6,845 nucleotides of DNA from positions 1-6,845 of the forward strand of contig DASTLT010000087.1 in NCBI GenBank assembly GCA_035714625.1, read 5' to 3'. Below the pieces are notes generated by a model. That model was not told the DNA's origin, did no database searches, and saw nothing but the letters and a program-made list of their open reading frames with translations. Source of the stretch: GCA-003244245 sp035714625 (GTDB lineage: Bacteria; Actinomycetota; Actinomycetes; Mycobacteriales; Pseudonocardiaceae). Below are positions 1 through 6,402 of the stretch, in pieces (the stretch's first letter is position 1; each line of letters starts with the position of its first letter). The position numbers were made by a program, and so were the translations under genes.

Positions 1-107
1 GCAGGCACCGGCGGCAGCTCCGACATGAGCCACCATGATCAGCACACCGGCACGGCGGTCAAGCCGACACGCCGCAGACACCTCACACGACCCACAGAAC
101 CCAGCAC

Positions 108-2492
108 TCACTCACGCCACGACGGGTCCTGAATAGCTACCTTGTCGTGGGTGATCCCAATGAGCTGCTGGCCGCTGTCGGCATCCCAGATCCGGGCCGT
201 GTAATCCTCGCTGGCGGTGGCCAGCCAGCGCCCATCCGGGCTGAATACCACGCCCACCACCACATTGTCGTGAGTGACCGTGACGAGCTGCTGGCCGCTG
301 TCGGCATCCCAGATCCGGGCCGTGTAATCCTCGCTAGCGGTGGCCAGCCGACACCCGTCCGGACTGAACGCTACGCCGACCACGACATTGTCGTGAGTGA
401 ATGTGGCGAGTTGCCGTCCGCTGTCGGCGTCCCAGATCCGGGCGGTGTGGTCGTCGCTGGTGGTGCCCAGCCAGCGCCCATCCGGGCTGAATGCCACGGT
501 CGGCCCCCGCACGTGTGCCGGCCGGCCACGAGCATTGGGACGCACTCCCTTGTGTGTGACACTCAGGTATTCCTGGCCACTGGTGATATCCCAGATCCGC
601 GCATTCTTGTCGACGCTGATGGTGGCCACCCGGTTGCCGTCTGGGCTGAACGCCACCGCGTTGACCGCCTTGCGGTGCCGCAGGGTCTGCACCGCTTTGG
701 GGTGATGGACAATGGTGAGCGAGTGCGGCGGTGATATTGCCGGGTCGGGGAGTTCCCGGCGAGCCCGGGCCAGCAGAGCGGCAGTGTCCCGATAGTCGGA
801 GTCGAGTTGTTCCAGCACCTCGATCGCCTGCCGCCACCTGCCGGCGTCGAGCAGGCGCAGCCCGCGGCGATACTGCGAGGCAATTCCTGCGGCCCGTTCG
901 GCAGCAATGAGCTGGGCTCGCGCCAGAGTCACCAGCCCGTCGGGATCTGCCGCGGCCGGATCCAGGATGTGCAGTCGTTCACCGATCTTGACCACTGCCG
1001 CCCACTGTTCGGCCCGGCACAGCCGACGAGCCTCGGCTTGCCAACCGGCGAGCTGTTGGCGACGCCGGGCGTTGTCCAACCGCTGCGCAACGTCCCGGTA
1101 GGCGGGTTCAGCCTCGATAACCTTCGTGAACATCCTGACGGCCTCGTCCCAGTCCTCGGCCTCAGCGGCCACGCATCCCTGGGCATAGCGGGTGGCGAGC
1201 TGCTGCTGGTGACGGGCCTGTTCCAGCTTGACGGCAACATCTGGATGGTGCCGGTAGCGGTGGGTGAGCACCTGTTGCAGCAGCACAACGGCCTCATCCC
1301 ACTGCTCGGTCCAGAATGCGGCCAGCGCGCGGTCGTAGAGTGCCTCCGCGTCCCGGACGTCGATCGGGTCCACGTGCGGGCGGAGTTGCGGGTTGGTGCT
1401 GCCGAAGATGCGTCCTTCGGGAGCACGCAGGTACAGCACCGGCGTGCCCCACTCCAGGGTGTCGTTATTGTCCAGTCGCAGCGCGCGGCGGGCGCGCATG
1501 ACGCTGTCATCCACCGGCCGCCGTTTGGCCACACTCTGGTAGAACGTCTGGGCGAACACGATTGCGGCGGGGTCGGAGATCTCGAACTGCATCGCCACCA
1601 CCGCTGGGATCCACCGCCGGACCAGCGCCCCGGCAGTGCTGGAGAACGCGTCCAGGGCACTACCCCGGCCGGTGTCGCAGGCATTGAGCACCACCAGCCG
1701 CAGCGTGTGGTGCTCGGCGAGGAGCCGGCTGACATCGTCAGCACCGACCCAGCGGGTACGGCCCGCATGGTCGGCCAGCGCCAGCGTGCCCTCTTCGGTG
1801 TCCCGGTTGTACCCGCCGTGACCGACGAAATGGAAGACGTGCCAGGAACCTTGGTCCAGCGCGTCCTCCAGCGCGTTGTAGGTTTGCCCACCCACCCAGG
1901 ACAGCTCCACCAGCCCATCGCGCTCCAGATCCGCCCGCGCAGTGTGCAGCCGCCGCTGCTCCTCGTCGACCTCCAACGCATGCTGGTCACCCGGACGGGC
2001 CACCATGCCCAGGATCCGCAGCGGCAAGGCGACCTGCAGCGGCTGCCGAGGTGCCAACACCTCGGGGTAGCGCACCAGCGGCATGCTCAATCCCAAGTAG
2101 TCCTGCTGCCCGGGATCGAACAGAAACTCCCACGGCAGCCGGGCCAGCTCCGGCGGACGCACCCGCAGCACCAGGCGCAGCACACTGCCCTGCTCGCGGG
2201 CACGCTGCCGACTGGCCACGTACAGACTCCGCACATCGCCGGCCACCAGGGCCTCGAACAACTGCTGGCCCAGTTCCCGCACAGGGCGCTCGTCGGCGGT
2301 GGGCGCACCGCGCAGCACCGCCGACGAGGCCAGCACCTTGTCCCTGACCACAGCAAGTTGGTGATCCAGTTCGGCGCACGTCAAGGGCAGGCGCATGACC
2401 GCAGTGGCCTCCCCACCAGGCGCCCGCGCAACCACCGAGTAGGTGTCACCGGTACCCGAGCTGATCTCCAGCTCGAAGTCGAGCGTCGTCAT
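108..2492 (-). CDS. CHAT-domain caspase-like protease with TPR and WD40 repeats
   Basis: Predicted cytoplasmic protease-type protein of 794 residues; its substrate is unknown. From the ATG, residues about 65-360 form the CHAT domain. It has the lead-in LARLPWEFLFDP near 116-127, the catalytic histidine in FVGHGG (H225) and the catalytic cysteine in LNACDTG (C272), so the dyad looks intact. Residues about 384-577 hold four TPR-like helical units of about 50 residues, each with a W/A-rich motif such as WDEAV. Residues about 603-779 hold four WD40 repeats, each with a FSPDG turn and an IWD ending (W634, W687, W728, W769); the last three have an exact 41-residue period. No signal peptide or membrane segment is seen. 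I chose the ATG at 2492 because GGAGGGG lies 5 bases upstream; a TTG at 2510 in the same frame would add six residues and lacks this support. In known CHAT proteins, TPR or WD40 parts sense a partner or signal and release the protease. A role in immunity or programmed cell death is inference. The propeller is short and ends abruptly. Confidence 0.9.
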   Translation of the reverse strand: MTTLDFELEISSGTGDTYSVVARAPGGEATAVMRLPLTCAELDHQLAVVRDKVLASSAVLRGAPTADERPVRELGQQLFEALVAGDVRSLYVASRQRAREQGSVLRLVLRVRPPELARLPWEFLFDPGQQDYLGLSMPLVRYPEVLAPRQPLQVALPLRILGMVARPGDQHALEVDEEQRRLHTARADLERDGLVELSWVGGQTYNALEDALDQGSWHVFHFVGHGGYNRDTEEGTLALADHAGRTRWVGADDVSRLLAEHHTLRLVVLNACDTGRGSALDAFSSTAGALVRRWIPAVVAMQFEISDPAAIVFAQTFYQSVAKRRPVDDSVMRARRALRLDNNDTLEWGTPVLYLRAPEGRIFGSTNPQLRPHVDPIDVRDAEALYDRALAAFWTEQWDEAVVLLQQVLTHRYRHHPDVAVKLEQARHQQQLATRYAQGCVAAEAEDWDEAVRMFTKVIEAEPAYRDVAQRLDNARRRQQLAGWQAEARRLCRAEQWAAVVKIGERLHILDPAAADPDGLVTLARAQLIAAERAAGIASQYRRGLRLLDAGRWRQAIEVLEQLDSDYRDTAALLARARRELPDPAISPPHSLTIVHHPKAVQTLRHRKAVNAVAFSPDGNRVATISVDKNARIWDITSGQEYLSVTHKGVRPNARGRPAHVRGPTVAFSPDGRWLGTTSDDHTARIWDADSGRQLATFTHDNVVVGVAFSPDGCRLATASEDYTARIWDADSGQQLVTVTHDNVVVGVVFSPDGRWLATASEDYTARIWDADSGQQLIGITHDKVAIQDPSWRE
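162..480 (-). repeat. 123-bp tandem DNA repeats encoding WD40 units
   Basis: Within the protease gene, repeat units start at 162, 285 and 408, an exact period of 123 bp (41 codons). Bases 162-212 are identical to 285-335 (51 bp); after one mismatch a further 13 bp match. The third copy from 408 is clearly related but more diverged. Such identity at silent positions points to recent duplication or gene conversion, not just protein-level conservation. Confidence 0.9.
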
Positions 2493-2497
2493 GCCCG

Positions 2498-2504
2498 CCC
2501 CTCC
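2498..2504 (-). promoter_or_regulatory. Ribosome binding site of the CHAT protease gene
   Basis: On the minus strand GGAGGGG stands 5 bases before the ATG at 2492. It decides between this ATG and the in-frame TTG at 2510, which would place the site inside the coding region. Confidence 0.75.
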
Positions 2505-2545
2505 GAGCAAGTCACCCCGCGCGCCCTCACGCGAGTCATTGAACG

Positions 2546-2551
2546 ATCTTA
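2546..2551 (-). promoter_or_regulatory. Possible -10 element for the CHAT protease gene
   Basis: TAAGAT on the minus strand fits the actinobacterial TANNNT pattern and would give a leader of roughly 45 bases before the ATG at 2492. A TTGACT lies upstream in the adjoining repeat but only 12 bases away, too close for a normal -35 element, so this is a weak call. Confidence 0.25.
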
Positions 2552-2562
2552 GAAACTACCGC

Positions 2563-2621
2563 CAGTCAACAGCACACCGCACTCAGTCAACAGCACACCG
2601 CACTACTGAATGACACCGCAC
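2563..2621. repeat. 21-bp perfect tandem repeat with a third partial copy
   Basis: Bases 2563-2583 are repeated exactly at 2584-2604. On the plus strand the nine-base core ACACCGCAC occurs at 2574, 2595 and 2613, spaced 21 and 18 bp, about two helical turns. On the minus strand each full copy ends in TTGACTG. The block sits 70-130 bases upstream of the protease start, where an operator would be expected. No known binding motif was recognised. Confidence 0.85.
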
Positions 2622-2717
2622 CACTTGTTGTCGCCTCCGCTGAAGACCAGGAAGATGCCAGCTTCTGCGGGGTGACCCGCCCGCGTGGTAGACGCTCCAC
2701 CAGCAACCATGGCGTAA

Positions 2718-2744
2718 CCTCAGCTCGCTCGGTGCGAGCCGAGG
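2718..2744. other. Hairpin with 10-bp stem
   Basis: The arms at 2718-2727 and 2735-2744 pair over 10 positions with one A/C mismatch around a 7-base loop. There is no T-run on either side, so a classical rho-independent terminator is not shown. It could be a terminator of the GC-rich actinobacterial kind or a regulatory structure. Confidence 0.4.
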
Positions 2745-2754
2745 AACGAGGATG

Positions 2755-2768
2755 TTACAAATATGTAA
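2755..2768. promoter_or_regulatory. AT-rich palindrome, possible operator
   Basis: TTACA-N4-TGTAA forms an inverted repeat inside the most AT-rich patch of the window. This form resembles binding sites of small dimeric regulators such as the MarR or GntR families. No regulator gene is nearby, so the assignment is only suggestive. Confidence 0.3.
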
Positions 2769-2842
2769 AATCTAGTGTCCCCATGAGGTGGTACTCAGCT
2801 GCGCGTGTCAAGACCGCCCGGAGGGGAGAATTCCGGGCCCCA

Positions 2843-2863
2843 CCGAAACGGTAACGCTTTCGG
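2843..2863. promoter_or_regulatory. 21-bp near-perfect palindrome, possible operator
   Basis: The outer arms CCGAAA and TTTCGG are perfect and separated by 9 bases. Inside these the inner GT/AC positions also match, leaving two mismatched pairs. Its symmetry and size resemble a dimeric repressor operator. It lies 170 bases beyond the end of the osmoprotectant operon and about 350 bases upstream of the protease gene. Confidence 0.3.
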
Positions 2864-2897
2864 CTGCAAGCACCTCATCGCCCAGCGCCGACTGCCG

Positions 2898-2951
2898 TTC
2901 GGCTCCGAATGGCTGTTCTGGACGGCCCAGAACCGTGATTCGGCTCCGAAT
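2898..2951 (-). terminator. Cluster of inverted repeats, possible end signal of the osmoprotectant operon
   Basis: The palindromic TTCGGCTCCGAA occurs twice, at 2898-2909 and 2939-2950; the 13-base direct repeat including the next T has a 41-bp offset. Between them a perfect 7-bp stem (GTTCTGG at 2915-2921, CCAGAAC at 2927-2933) closes a 5-base loop. The cluster begins about 80 bases after the operon's last stop codon. No T-run follows, so termination is inferred from position and structure only. Confidence 0.35.
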
Positions 2952-3029
2952 AGCGGCCGGTGCTACCCGGGGGCCGTCCTCGCGCGGAGGCTCGTCAGCG
3001 GGCGATGGAGGGCTCACCGCGGGGTACCG

Positions 3030-3908
3030 TCAGCCCACGAACTGCTTGGCCAGGTCAGCGGGGACGGCGCGCTCCTCGAGGATCCGCCGGTTGAGCTCGG
3101 TCAGTTCCTCCGTGGTCAGTTTGGCGGACACCTGGTTGAGCGCGTTCACCCCCGCTGGGCTCAACGTTCCGGAACGGACCAGCGGCAGGATGCGCTGGGC
3201 GGGGTACATGTTGCGCGGGTCGGCCAGCTCGACCCAGCCGTTGGCGGCGATGTCCGGCGAGGTGGTGAACAGGTTCACCACCTGCACCTGACCGCTGCGC
3301 AGGGCCTCCAGCGTCACCGGGCCGCCGGCGTCGGTGGTCTTGATCTCCCGGAAAGAGCAGCCGTAAACCTCGGCGATCTTGTCCTGCCAGCGGCCGGGCC
3401 ACTCCCCAGCAGCGCCCAGGGTGAGCTGGCCACACACCGGCCCGAGCTGGTCCATGCTGGTCAGCCCGAGGGACTGCGAGGTCTGCTGAGTAACCACCAG
3501 GACGTCGGAGTCCTCCGCCTGCGACTGCTCGAGTACCTCAAGGCCGTCGGGCAGGGCCTGCTGCAGCGCCGCGTACACCGCATCCGGCGCCGTGACGGTG
3601 GCGTCGGGGTCGAAGGACTGCAGCAGGTTGCCGGAGTACTCAGGCATCACAGTGATCGATCCGTCGGCCAGAGCGCGGTTGGTGATCTCCCGGGTGCCCA
3701 GCCGGGGACGGGTCTGCACCTGGACCCCCGCCTGACGCAGCGCCGCGGCGTAGATCTCCATGAGCAGCTCGCTCTCGGCGAAGTCGGCCGAGCCGACGAC
3801 GACCGGGCCGCCCTGCTCACCGCCCCCGCCGAGCGGATCGGACGACCCGCAGGCCGTCACGACCGCCGCCATCAGGATGGCCGCGACCAGTGCCACGATG
3901 CGCTTCAT
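3030..3908 (-). CDS. opuCC: Osmoprotectant ABC transporter substrate-binding lipoprotein (OpuCC/ProX type)
   Basis: A 292-residue extracytoplasmic solute receptor, expected to bind glycine betaine, choline or a similar quaternary amine and deliver it to the two permeases. Residues 1-20 are a lipoprotein signal peptide with a basic start, a hydrophobic stretch and the lipobox VTAC, so C20 would be lipidated, followed by a Gly-rich linker. The mature part opens with VVVGSADFAESELL (37-50) and has LGTREITNRAL (70-80), MPEYSGNLLQSFD (88-100) and NLFTTSPDIAANGW (202-215), all typical of the OpuAC/ProX-like periplasmic fold. Aromatics at F43, Y91, F204 and Y225 are candidates for the cation-pi cage. 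C149 and C174 could form a disulfide. I chose ATG 3908 because GGGAG lies 5 bases upstream; an in-frame ATG at 3926 overlaps the stop of the preceding permease gene and would add six residues. It is the last gene of the operon. The exact substrate cannot be read from sequence. Confidence 0.92.
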   Translation of the reverse strand: MKRIVALVAAILMAAVVTACGSSDPLGGGGEQGGPVVVGSADFAESELLMEIYAAALRQAGVQVQTRPRLGTREITNRALADGSITVMPEYSGNLLQSFDPDATVTAPDAVYAALQQALPDGLEVLEQSQAEDSDVLVVTQQTSQSLGLTSMDQLGPVCGQLTLGAAGEWPGRWQDKIAEVYGCSFREIKTTDAGGPVTLEALRSGQVQVVNLFTTSPDIAANGWVELADPRNMYPAQRILPLVRSGTLSPAGVNALNQVSAKLTTEELTELNRRILEERAVPADLAKQFVG

Positions 3909-3925
3909 CGACGCTCCCGTTCTCA

Positions 3926-4633
3926 TCAGGGGCCACCGCCCCGTGGTCGCCCGGCACCGCCCGCGCTCGCCGCGGACAGCCGGACGCCGGTCGGCACCAC
4001 CAGCCGGGCCATCCCGGCCAGCAGCAGGTCCAGCAGCACCGCCAGCGCCGCGGTGAGCAGCGCGGCGGCCACCATCTGCGGGTAGTCCAGCGAGCGCAGG
4101 CCGTCCAGCAGCAACCGGCCCAGCCCACCCAGCCCCAGGTAGGCCGCCACCGCGGTGGTCGCGACCACCTGCAACACGGCGCTGCGCAGCCCACCGAGCA
4201 GCAGCGGCAGCGCTGCTGGCAGCTCGACCTGCCAGAGGCACTGCGTCGAGGTCATACCCATTCCCCGGGCCGCGTCAACGATCTCGCGCTGCACGCTCTG
4301 CACTCCGGCGTAGCTGCCGGCCAGTACCGGAGGTACAGCCAGCACGACCAGCGCCACCACGGTGGCCACGTCAGCCGAGCCCAGCAGCAGGAACAGGAAC
4401 GTGAGCAGGCCCAGCGTCGGCAGGGCGCGCATCGCGTTGGTCAGCCCGACCAGCACCACCCCACCCCGACCGGTGTGCCCCACCGCCAACCCGAGCGGCA
4501 CCGCAATCACCACCGCCACCAGCACCGTGACGACGGTGTAGTACAAGTGCTCAGCGACCCGCATCGGCACCCCGCCAGGGCCACGCCAATGTGCTGGGTC
4601 GCCGAACCAGGCCAGCACTTCGTTGACGATCAT
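3926..4633 (-). CDS. opuCD: Osmoprotectant ABC transporter permease, second subunit (OpuCD/ProZ type)
   Basis: A 235-residue integral membrane protein, one half of the transport channel. Hydrophobic segments lie at about 28-52, 60-84, 88-106, 140-160 and 185-215. The cytoplasmic EAA loop that docks on the ATPase is at about 117-139, with REIVDAARGMGM followed by VELPAALP. GLGGLG at 167-172 is typical of the family. The start ATG overlaps the TGA of the preceding permease gene in an ATGA (4 bases), and AGGTG lies upstream, so translation is probably coupled. The C-terminus ends in a Gly/Ala/Pro-rich tail of about 20 residues with no evident role. The two permeases are related but clearly different and probably act as a heterodimer. 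Assignment to OpuCD rather than OpuCB rests on gene order only. Confidence 0.92.
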   Translation of the reverse strand: MIVNEVLAWFGDPAHWRGPGGVPMRVAEHLYYTVVTVLVAVVIAVPLGLAVGHTGRGGVVLVGLTNAMRALPTLGLLTFLFLLLGSADVATVVALVVLAVPPVLAGSYAGVQSVQREIVDAARGMGMTSTQCLWQVELPAALPLLLGGLRSAVLQVVATTAVAAYLGLGGLGRLLLDGLRSLDYPQMVAAALLTAALAVLLDLLLAGMARLVVPTGVRLSAASAGGAGRPRGGGP

Positions 4634-5295
4634 GCTTGGGCACCTGCCCGCAGCCCCGGCGTGCTCACCCAGCGCAGCCCCACCAGCAGCAGATCCATGA
4701 CCAGCGCCAGCAGCAGCGTCGCCACGATGCCGAGCACGATCGGCGCCAGATAACGGACCTGGAACCCCTCGGTGAAAAGCTGGCCCAGCCCCCCAAGGCC
4801 GATGAAGGCCCCCACGCTGACCAGGCTGATGTTGCTCACCGAGGCCACCCGGACGCCGGCAGCGAGCACCGGCACGGCCATCGGCAGCTCCACGGCGACG
4901 AACCGGCGGGCCGGTCGGTAGCCCATGGCGGTAGCCGCGGCCACCACGTGCCCGGGCACCGCGTCCAGCGCGTCGACCACCGGCCGTACCAGCAGCGCCA
5001 CGGTGTACAGCGCCAGCGCCACCACCACGTTCGCGCCGTCGAGGATGCGGGTGCCCAGGACGCTGGGCATGAGCACGAACAGGGCCAGCGCCGGCACCGT
5101 GTACAGCACGCTGGCCGACCCCAGGACGGGGGCGCGTAGCCAGCGCACCCGCTGCGCCGCCCATCCCAGCGGCACCGCCACCGCCAGCCCGAGCAGCAGC
5201 GGGACGACCGCGAGCACGACATGCTCACCGAGCAGATCGAGCACCTTCTCCCGATTGCTCGGGCTGCTCAGGTAGCGCAAGATCTCCTCAAGCAT
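4630..5295 (-). CDS. opuCB: Osmoprotectant ABC transporter permease, first subunit (OpuCB/ProW type)
   Basis: A 221-residue integral membrane protein of the binding-protein-dependent permease family. Hydrophobic segments lie at about 25-46, 57-80, 88-108, 138-160 and 183-210. The EAA-type loop is at about 114-140, with GHVVAAATAMGYRPARRF followed by VELPMAVP. GAFIGLGGLG at 162-171 matches the conserved family stretch. The ATG at 5295 is preceded by a GGGGGAA ribosome binding site and lies 8 bases inside the end of the ATPase gene. This overlap ties its synthesis to that of the ATPase. It pairs with the next gene's product to form the channel. Length is normal for the family. Confidence 0.92.
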   Translation of the reverse strand: MLEEILRYLSSPSNREKVLDLLGEHVVLAVVPLLLGLAVAVPLGWAAQRVRWLRAPVLGSASVLYTVPALALFVLMPSVLGTRILDGANVVVALALYTVALLVRPVVDALDAVPGHVVAAATAMGYRPARRFVAVELPMAVPVLAAGVRVASVSNISLVSVGAFIGLGGLGQLFTEGFQVRYLAPIVLGIVATLLLALVMDLLLVGLRWVSTPGLRAGAQA

Positions 5296-6358
5296 CGTTC
5301 CCCCGGTGGCGGCGCCACGCCGCGAGCACTTCCTCGGCCCGCACGCCGCCCACCACCGCGCCGGTGTCGTCGACGACCACACCCAGTCCCGAAGGGGAGG
5401 ACAGCGCCGCGTCCAGCGCGGTGCGCATCGGCCCGCCCAGCCGGTGCAGCGACCCCCCGGCACGCACCGCCTGCCCGCCGCCTGGGTGCGGGGGGGCCAG
5501 CCAGCCGCGCGGCCTGCGCTGCCCGTCCACGGCAAGCCACCACCCCGGCCCGGCTGCGGGTGCGCCGATCCGCACGGTGGCCAGCTCATGCACCGCCAGC
5601 CCATCCGTCGAGACGAATGACAGGCTGCGGTAGCCACGGTCGCGTCCGACGAATCCGGCGACGAACTCGTCGGCCGGCTCGGCCAGCAGTTGCTGCGGCG
5701 GGCCAAACTGCGCCAGCACGCCCCCGGCACGCAGCACCGCGACGCGGTCACCGAGCTTGATGGCCTCATCGATGTCGTGGGTGACGAAGAGGACGGTCTT
5801 GCCCAGCTCACCCTGCAGCCGCAGCAACTCGTCCTGCAGGCCCTCCCGGACCACCGGGTCGACGGCGGAGAACGGCTCGTCCATCAGCAGCACGGGTGGG
5901 TCGGCGGCGAGCGCCCGGGCGACGCCGACCCGCTGCTGCTGGCCACCGGAGAGCTGCCCGGGGTAGCGCCGGGCGAGCTCGCTCGGCAGACCGACCAGCT
6001 CGAGCAGCTCACTGGCCCGGGCCCGGGCGGCCCTGCGGGTGGCGCCGGTGAGCAGCGGCACGGTGGCCACGTTGTCCAGCACGGTGCGGTGCGGGAACAG
6101 CCCCGCCTGCTGGATGACATAGCCGATGCCGCGGCGCAGCTCGGCCGGCGGCCGGGAGCGGACGTCCTGCCCGCCGACCAGCAGTGTGCCCGAGGTGGGC
6201 TCCACCATCCGGTTGACCATCCGTAGGGACGTGGTCTTGCCGCAGCCCGACGGCCCGACCAGCACGGTGATCTGCCCTGGTGCGGCGATGAGATCGAGCT
6301 GTGCGACGGCGACGGTGCCGTCGTCGAACCGCTTCGTCACCCCTCGGAACTCGATCAA
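5288..6358 (-). CDS. opuCA: Osmoprotectant ABC transporter ATP-binding protein with CBS-like C-terminus (OpuCA/ProV type)
   Basis: A 356-residue ATPase that powers solute uptake at the inner face of the membrane. It has Walker A GPSGCGKT (35-42), Q-loop glutamines at 83-84, signature LSGGQ (136-140), Walker B VLLMDEP (156-162) with catalytic E161, and switch histidine H194 in VTHDIDEA. All key residues are present. Residues about 250-350 match the C-terminal region that holds paired CBS domains in OpuCA; the second half is clear (GVVVDDTGAVVGGVRAEEVL, 326-345), the first is hard to recognise. In studied OpuCA proteins this region senses ionic strength or cyclic-di-AMP. I chose TTG 6358 because GAGGTG lies 6 bases upstream and the protein then begins MIEFRGVTKRF as family members do. 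In-frame GTG codons at 6367 and 6418 would add 3 or 20 residues that do not look conserved; the GTG at 6418 lies within the tandem repeat. It is the first gene of the four-gene operon. Confidence 0.92.
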   Translation of the reverse strand: MIEFRGVTKRFDDGTVAVAQLDLIAAPGQITVLVGPSGCGKTTSLRMVNRMVEPTSGTLLVGGQDVRSRPPAELRRGIGYVIQQAGLFPHRTVLDNVATVPLLTGATRRAARARASELLELVGLPSELARRYPGQLSGGQQQRVGVARALAADPPVLLMDEPFSAVDPVVREGLQDELLRLQGELGKTVLFVTHDIDEAIKLGDRVAVLRAGGVLAQFGPPQQLLAEPADEFVAGFVGRDRGYRSLSFVSTDGLAVHELATVRIGAPAAGPGWWLAVDGQRRPRGWLAPPHPGGGQAVRAGGSLHRLGGPMRTALDAALSSPSGLGVVVDDTGAVVGGVRAEEVLAAWRRHRGNDA

Positions 6359-6364
6359 TCTCTG

Positions 6365-6370
6365 CACCTC
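6365..6370 (-). promoter_or_regulatory. Ribosome binding site of the transporter ATPase gene
   Basis: GAGGTG on the minus strand ends 6 bases before the TTG at 6358. It supports this rare start codon over the upstream GTG at 6367, which would lie inside the site. Confidence 0.65.
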
Positions 6371-6402
6371 GATCCGCAGCGGGGGTTTCCCGGTCCCAGG
6401 AT

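Larger units (their letters stand above)
2493..3029. other. Intergenic region without a convincing gene, rich in inverted repeats
   Basis: This 537-base stretch separates the end of the osmoprotectant operon from the start of the protease gene. Short frames on both strands (for example plus 2672-2854, minus 2808-3017) lack a ribosome binding site and recognisable protein sequence. It must carry the 3' end signal of the operon and probably the promoter of the protease gene. It holds several hairpins and palindromes listed separately, and a short AT-rich patch at about 2752-2775 that stands out against the GC-rich surroundings. No RNA gene was recognised. Confidence 0.6.

Noticed and set aside
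1..132. Open plus-strand frame from the left edge to a TGA at 130-132, as the end of a convergent gene
   Set aside because: The 43 residues are low-complexity in appearance (His, Thr, Arg rich), match no family I recognise, and would overlap the protease gene end. It cannot be told from chance without sequence left of the window.
162..480. CRISPR-like array
   Set aside because: The 123-bp periodic units are in-frame WD40 codons with no short identical repeats separated by unique spacers, and no cas gene is present.
807..2552. Long plus-strand open frame of 581 codons opposite the protease gene
   Set aside because: It is the antisense shadow of the GC-rich protease gene; its translation has no domain features and is full of Gln, His, Arg and Pro as expected for a reversed frame.
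2783..2811. TTGACA on the minus strand at 2806-2811 as a promoter -35 element
   Set aside because: No TANNNT element lies 16-18 bases downstream; the best AT-rich hexamers are too near or too far.
2672..2854. Small plus-strand frame of 60 codons in the intergenic region
   Set aside because: GTG start without a ribosome binding site, no recognisable protein features, and it runs across the hairpin and the AT-rich palindrome.
2808..3017. Small minus-strand frame of 69 codons after the lipoprotein gene
   Set aside because: GTG start without a ribosome binding site, and its sequence spans the palindromes at 2843-2951.
2805..4085. Long plus-strand open frame of 426 codons opposite the lipoprotein gene
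   Set aside because: It runs antisense to a gene with clear family motifs, signal peptide and ribosome binding site, and its own product shows no recognisable domain.
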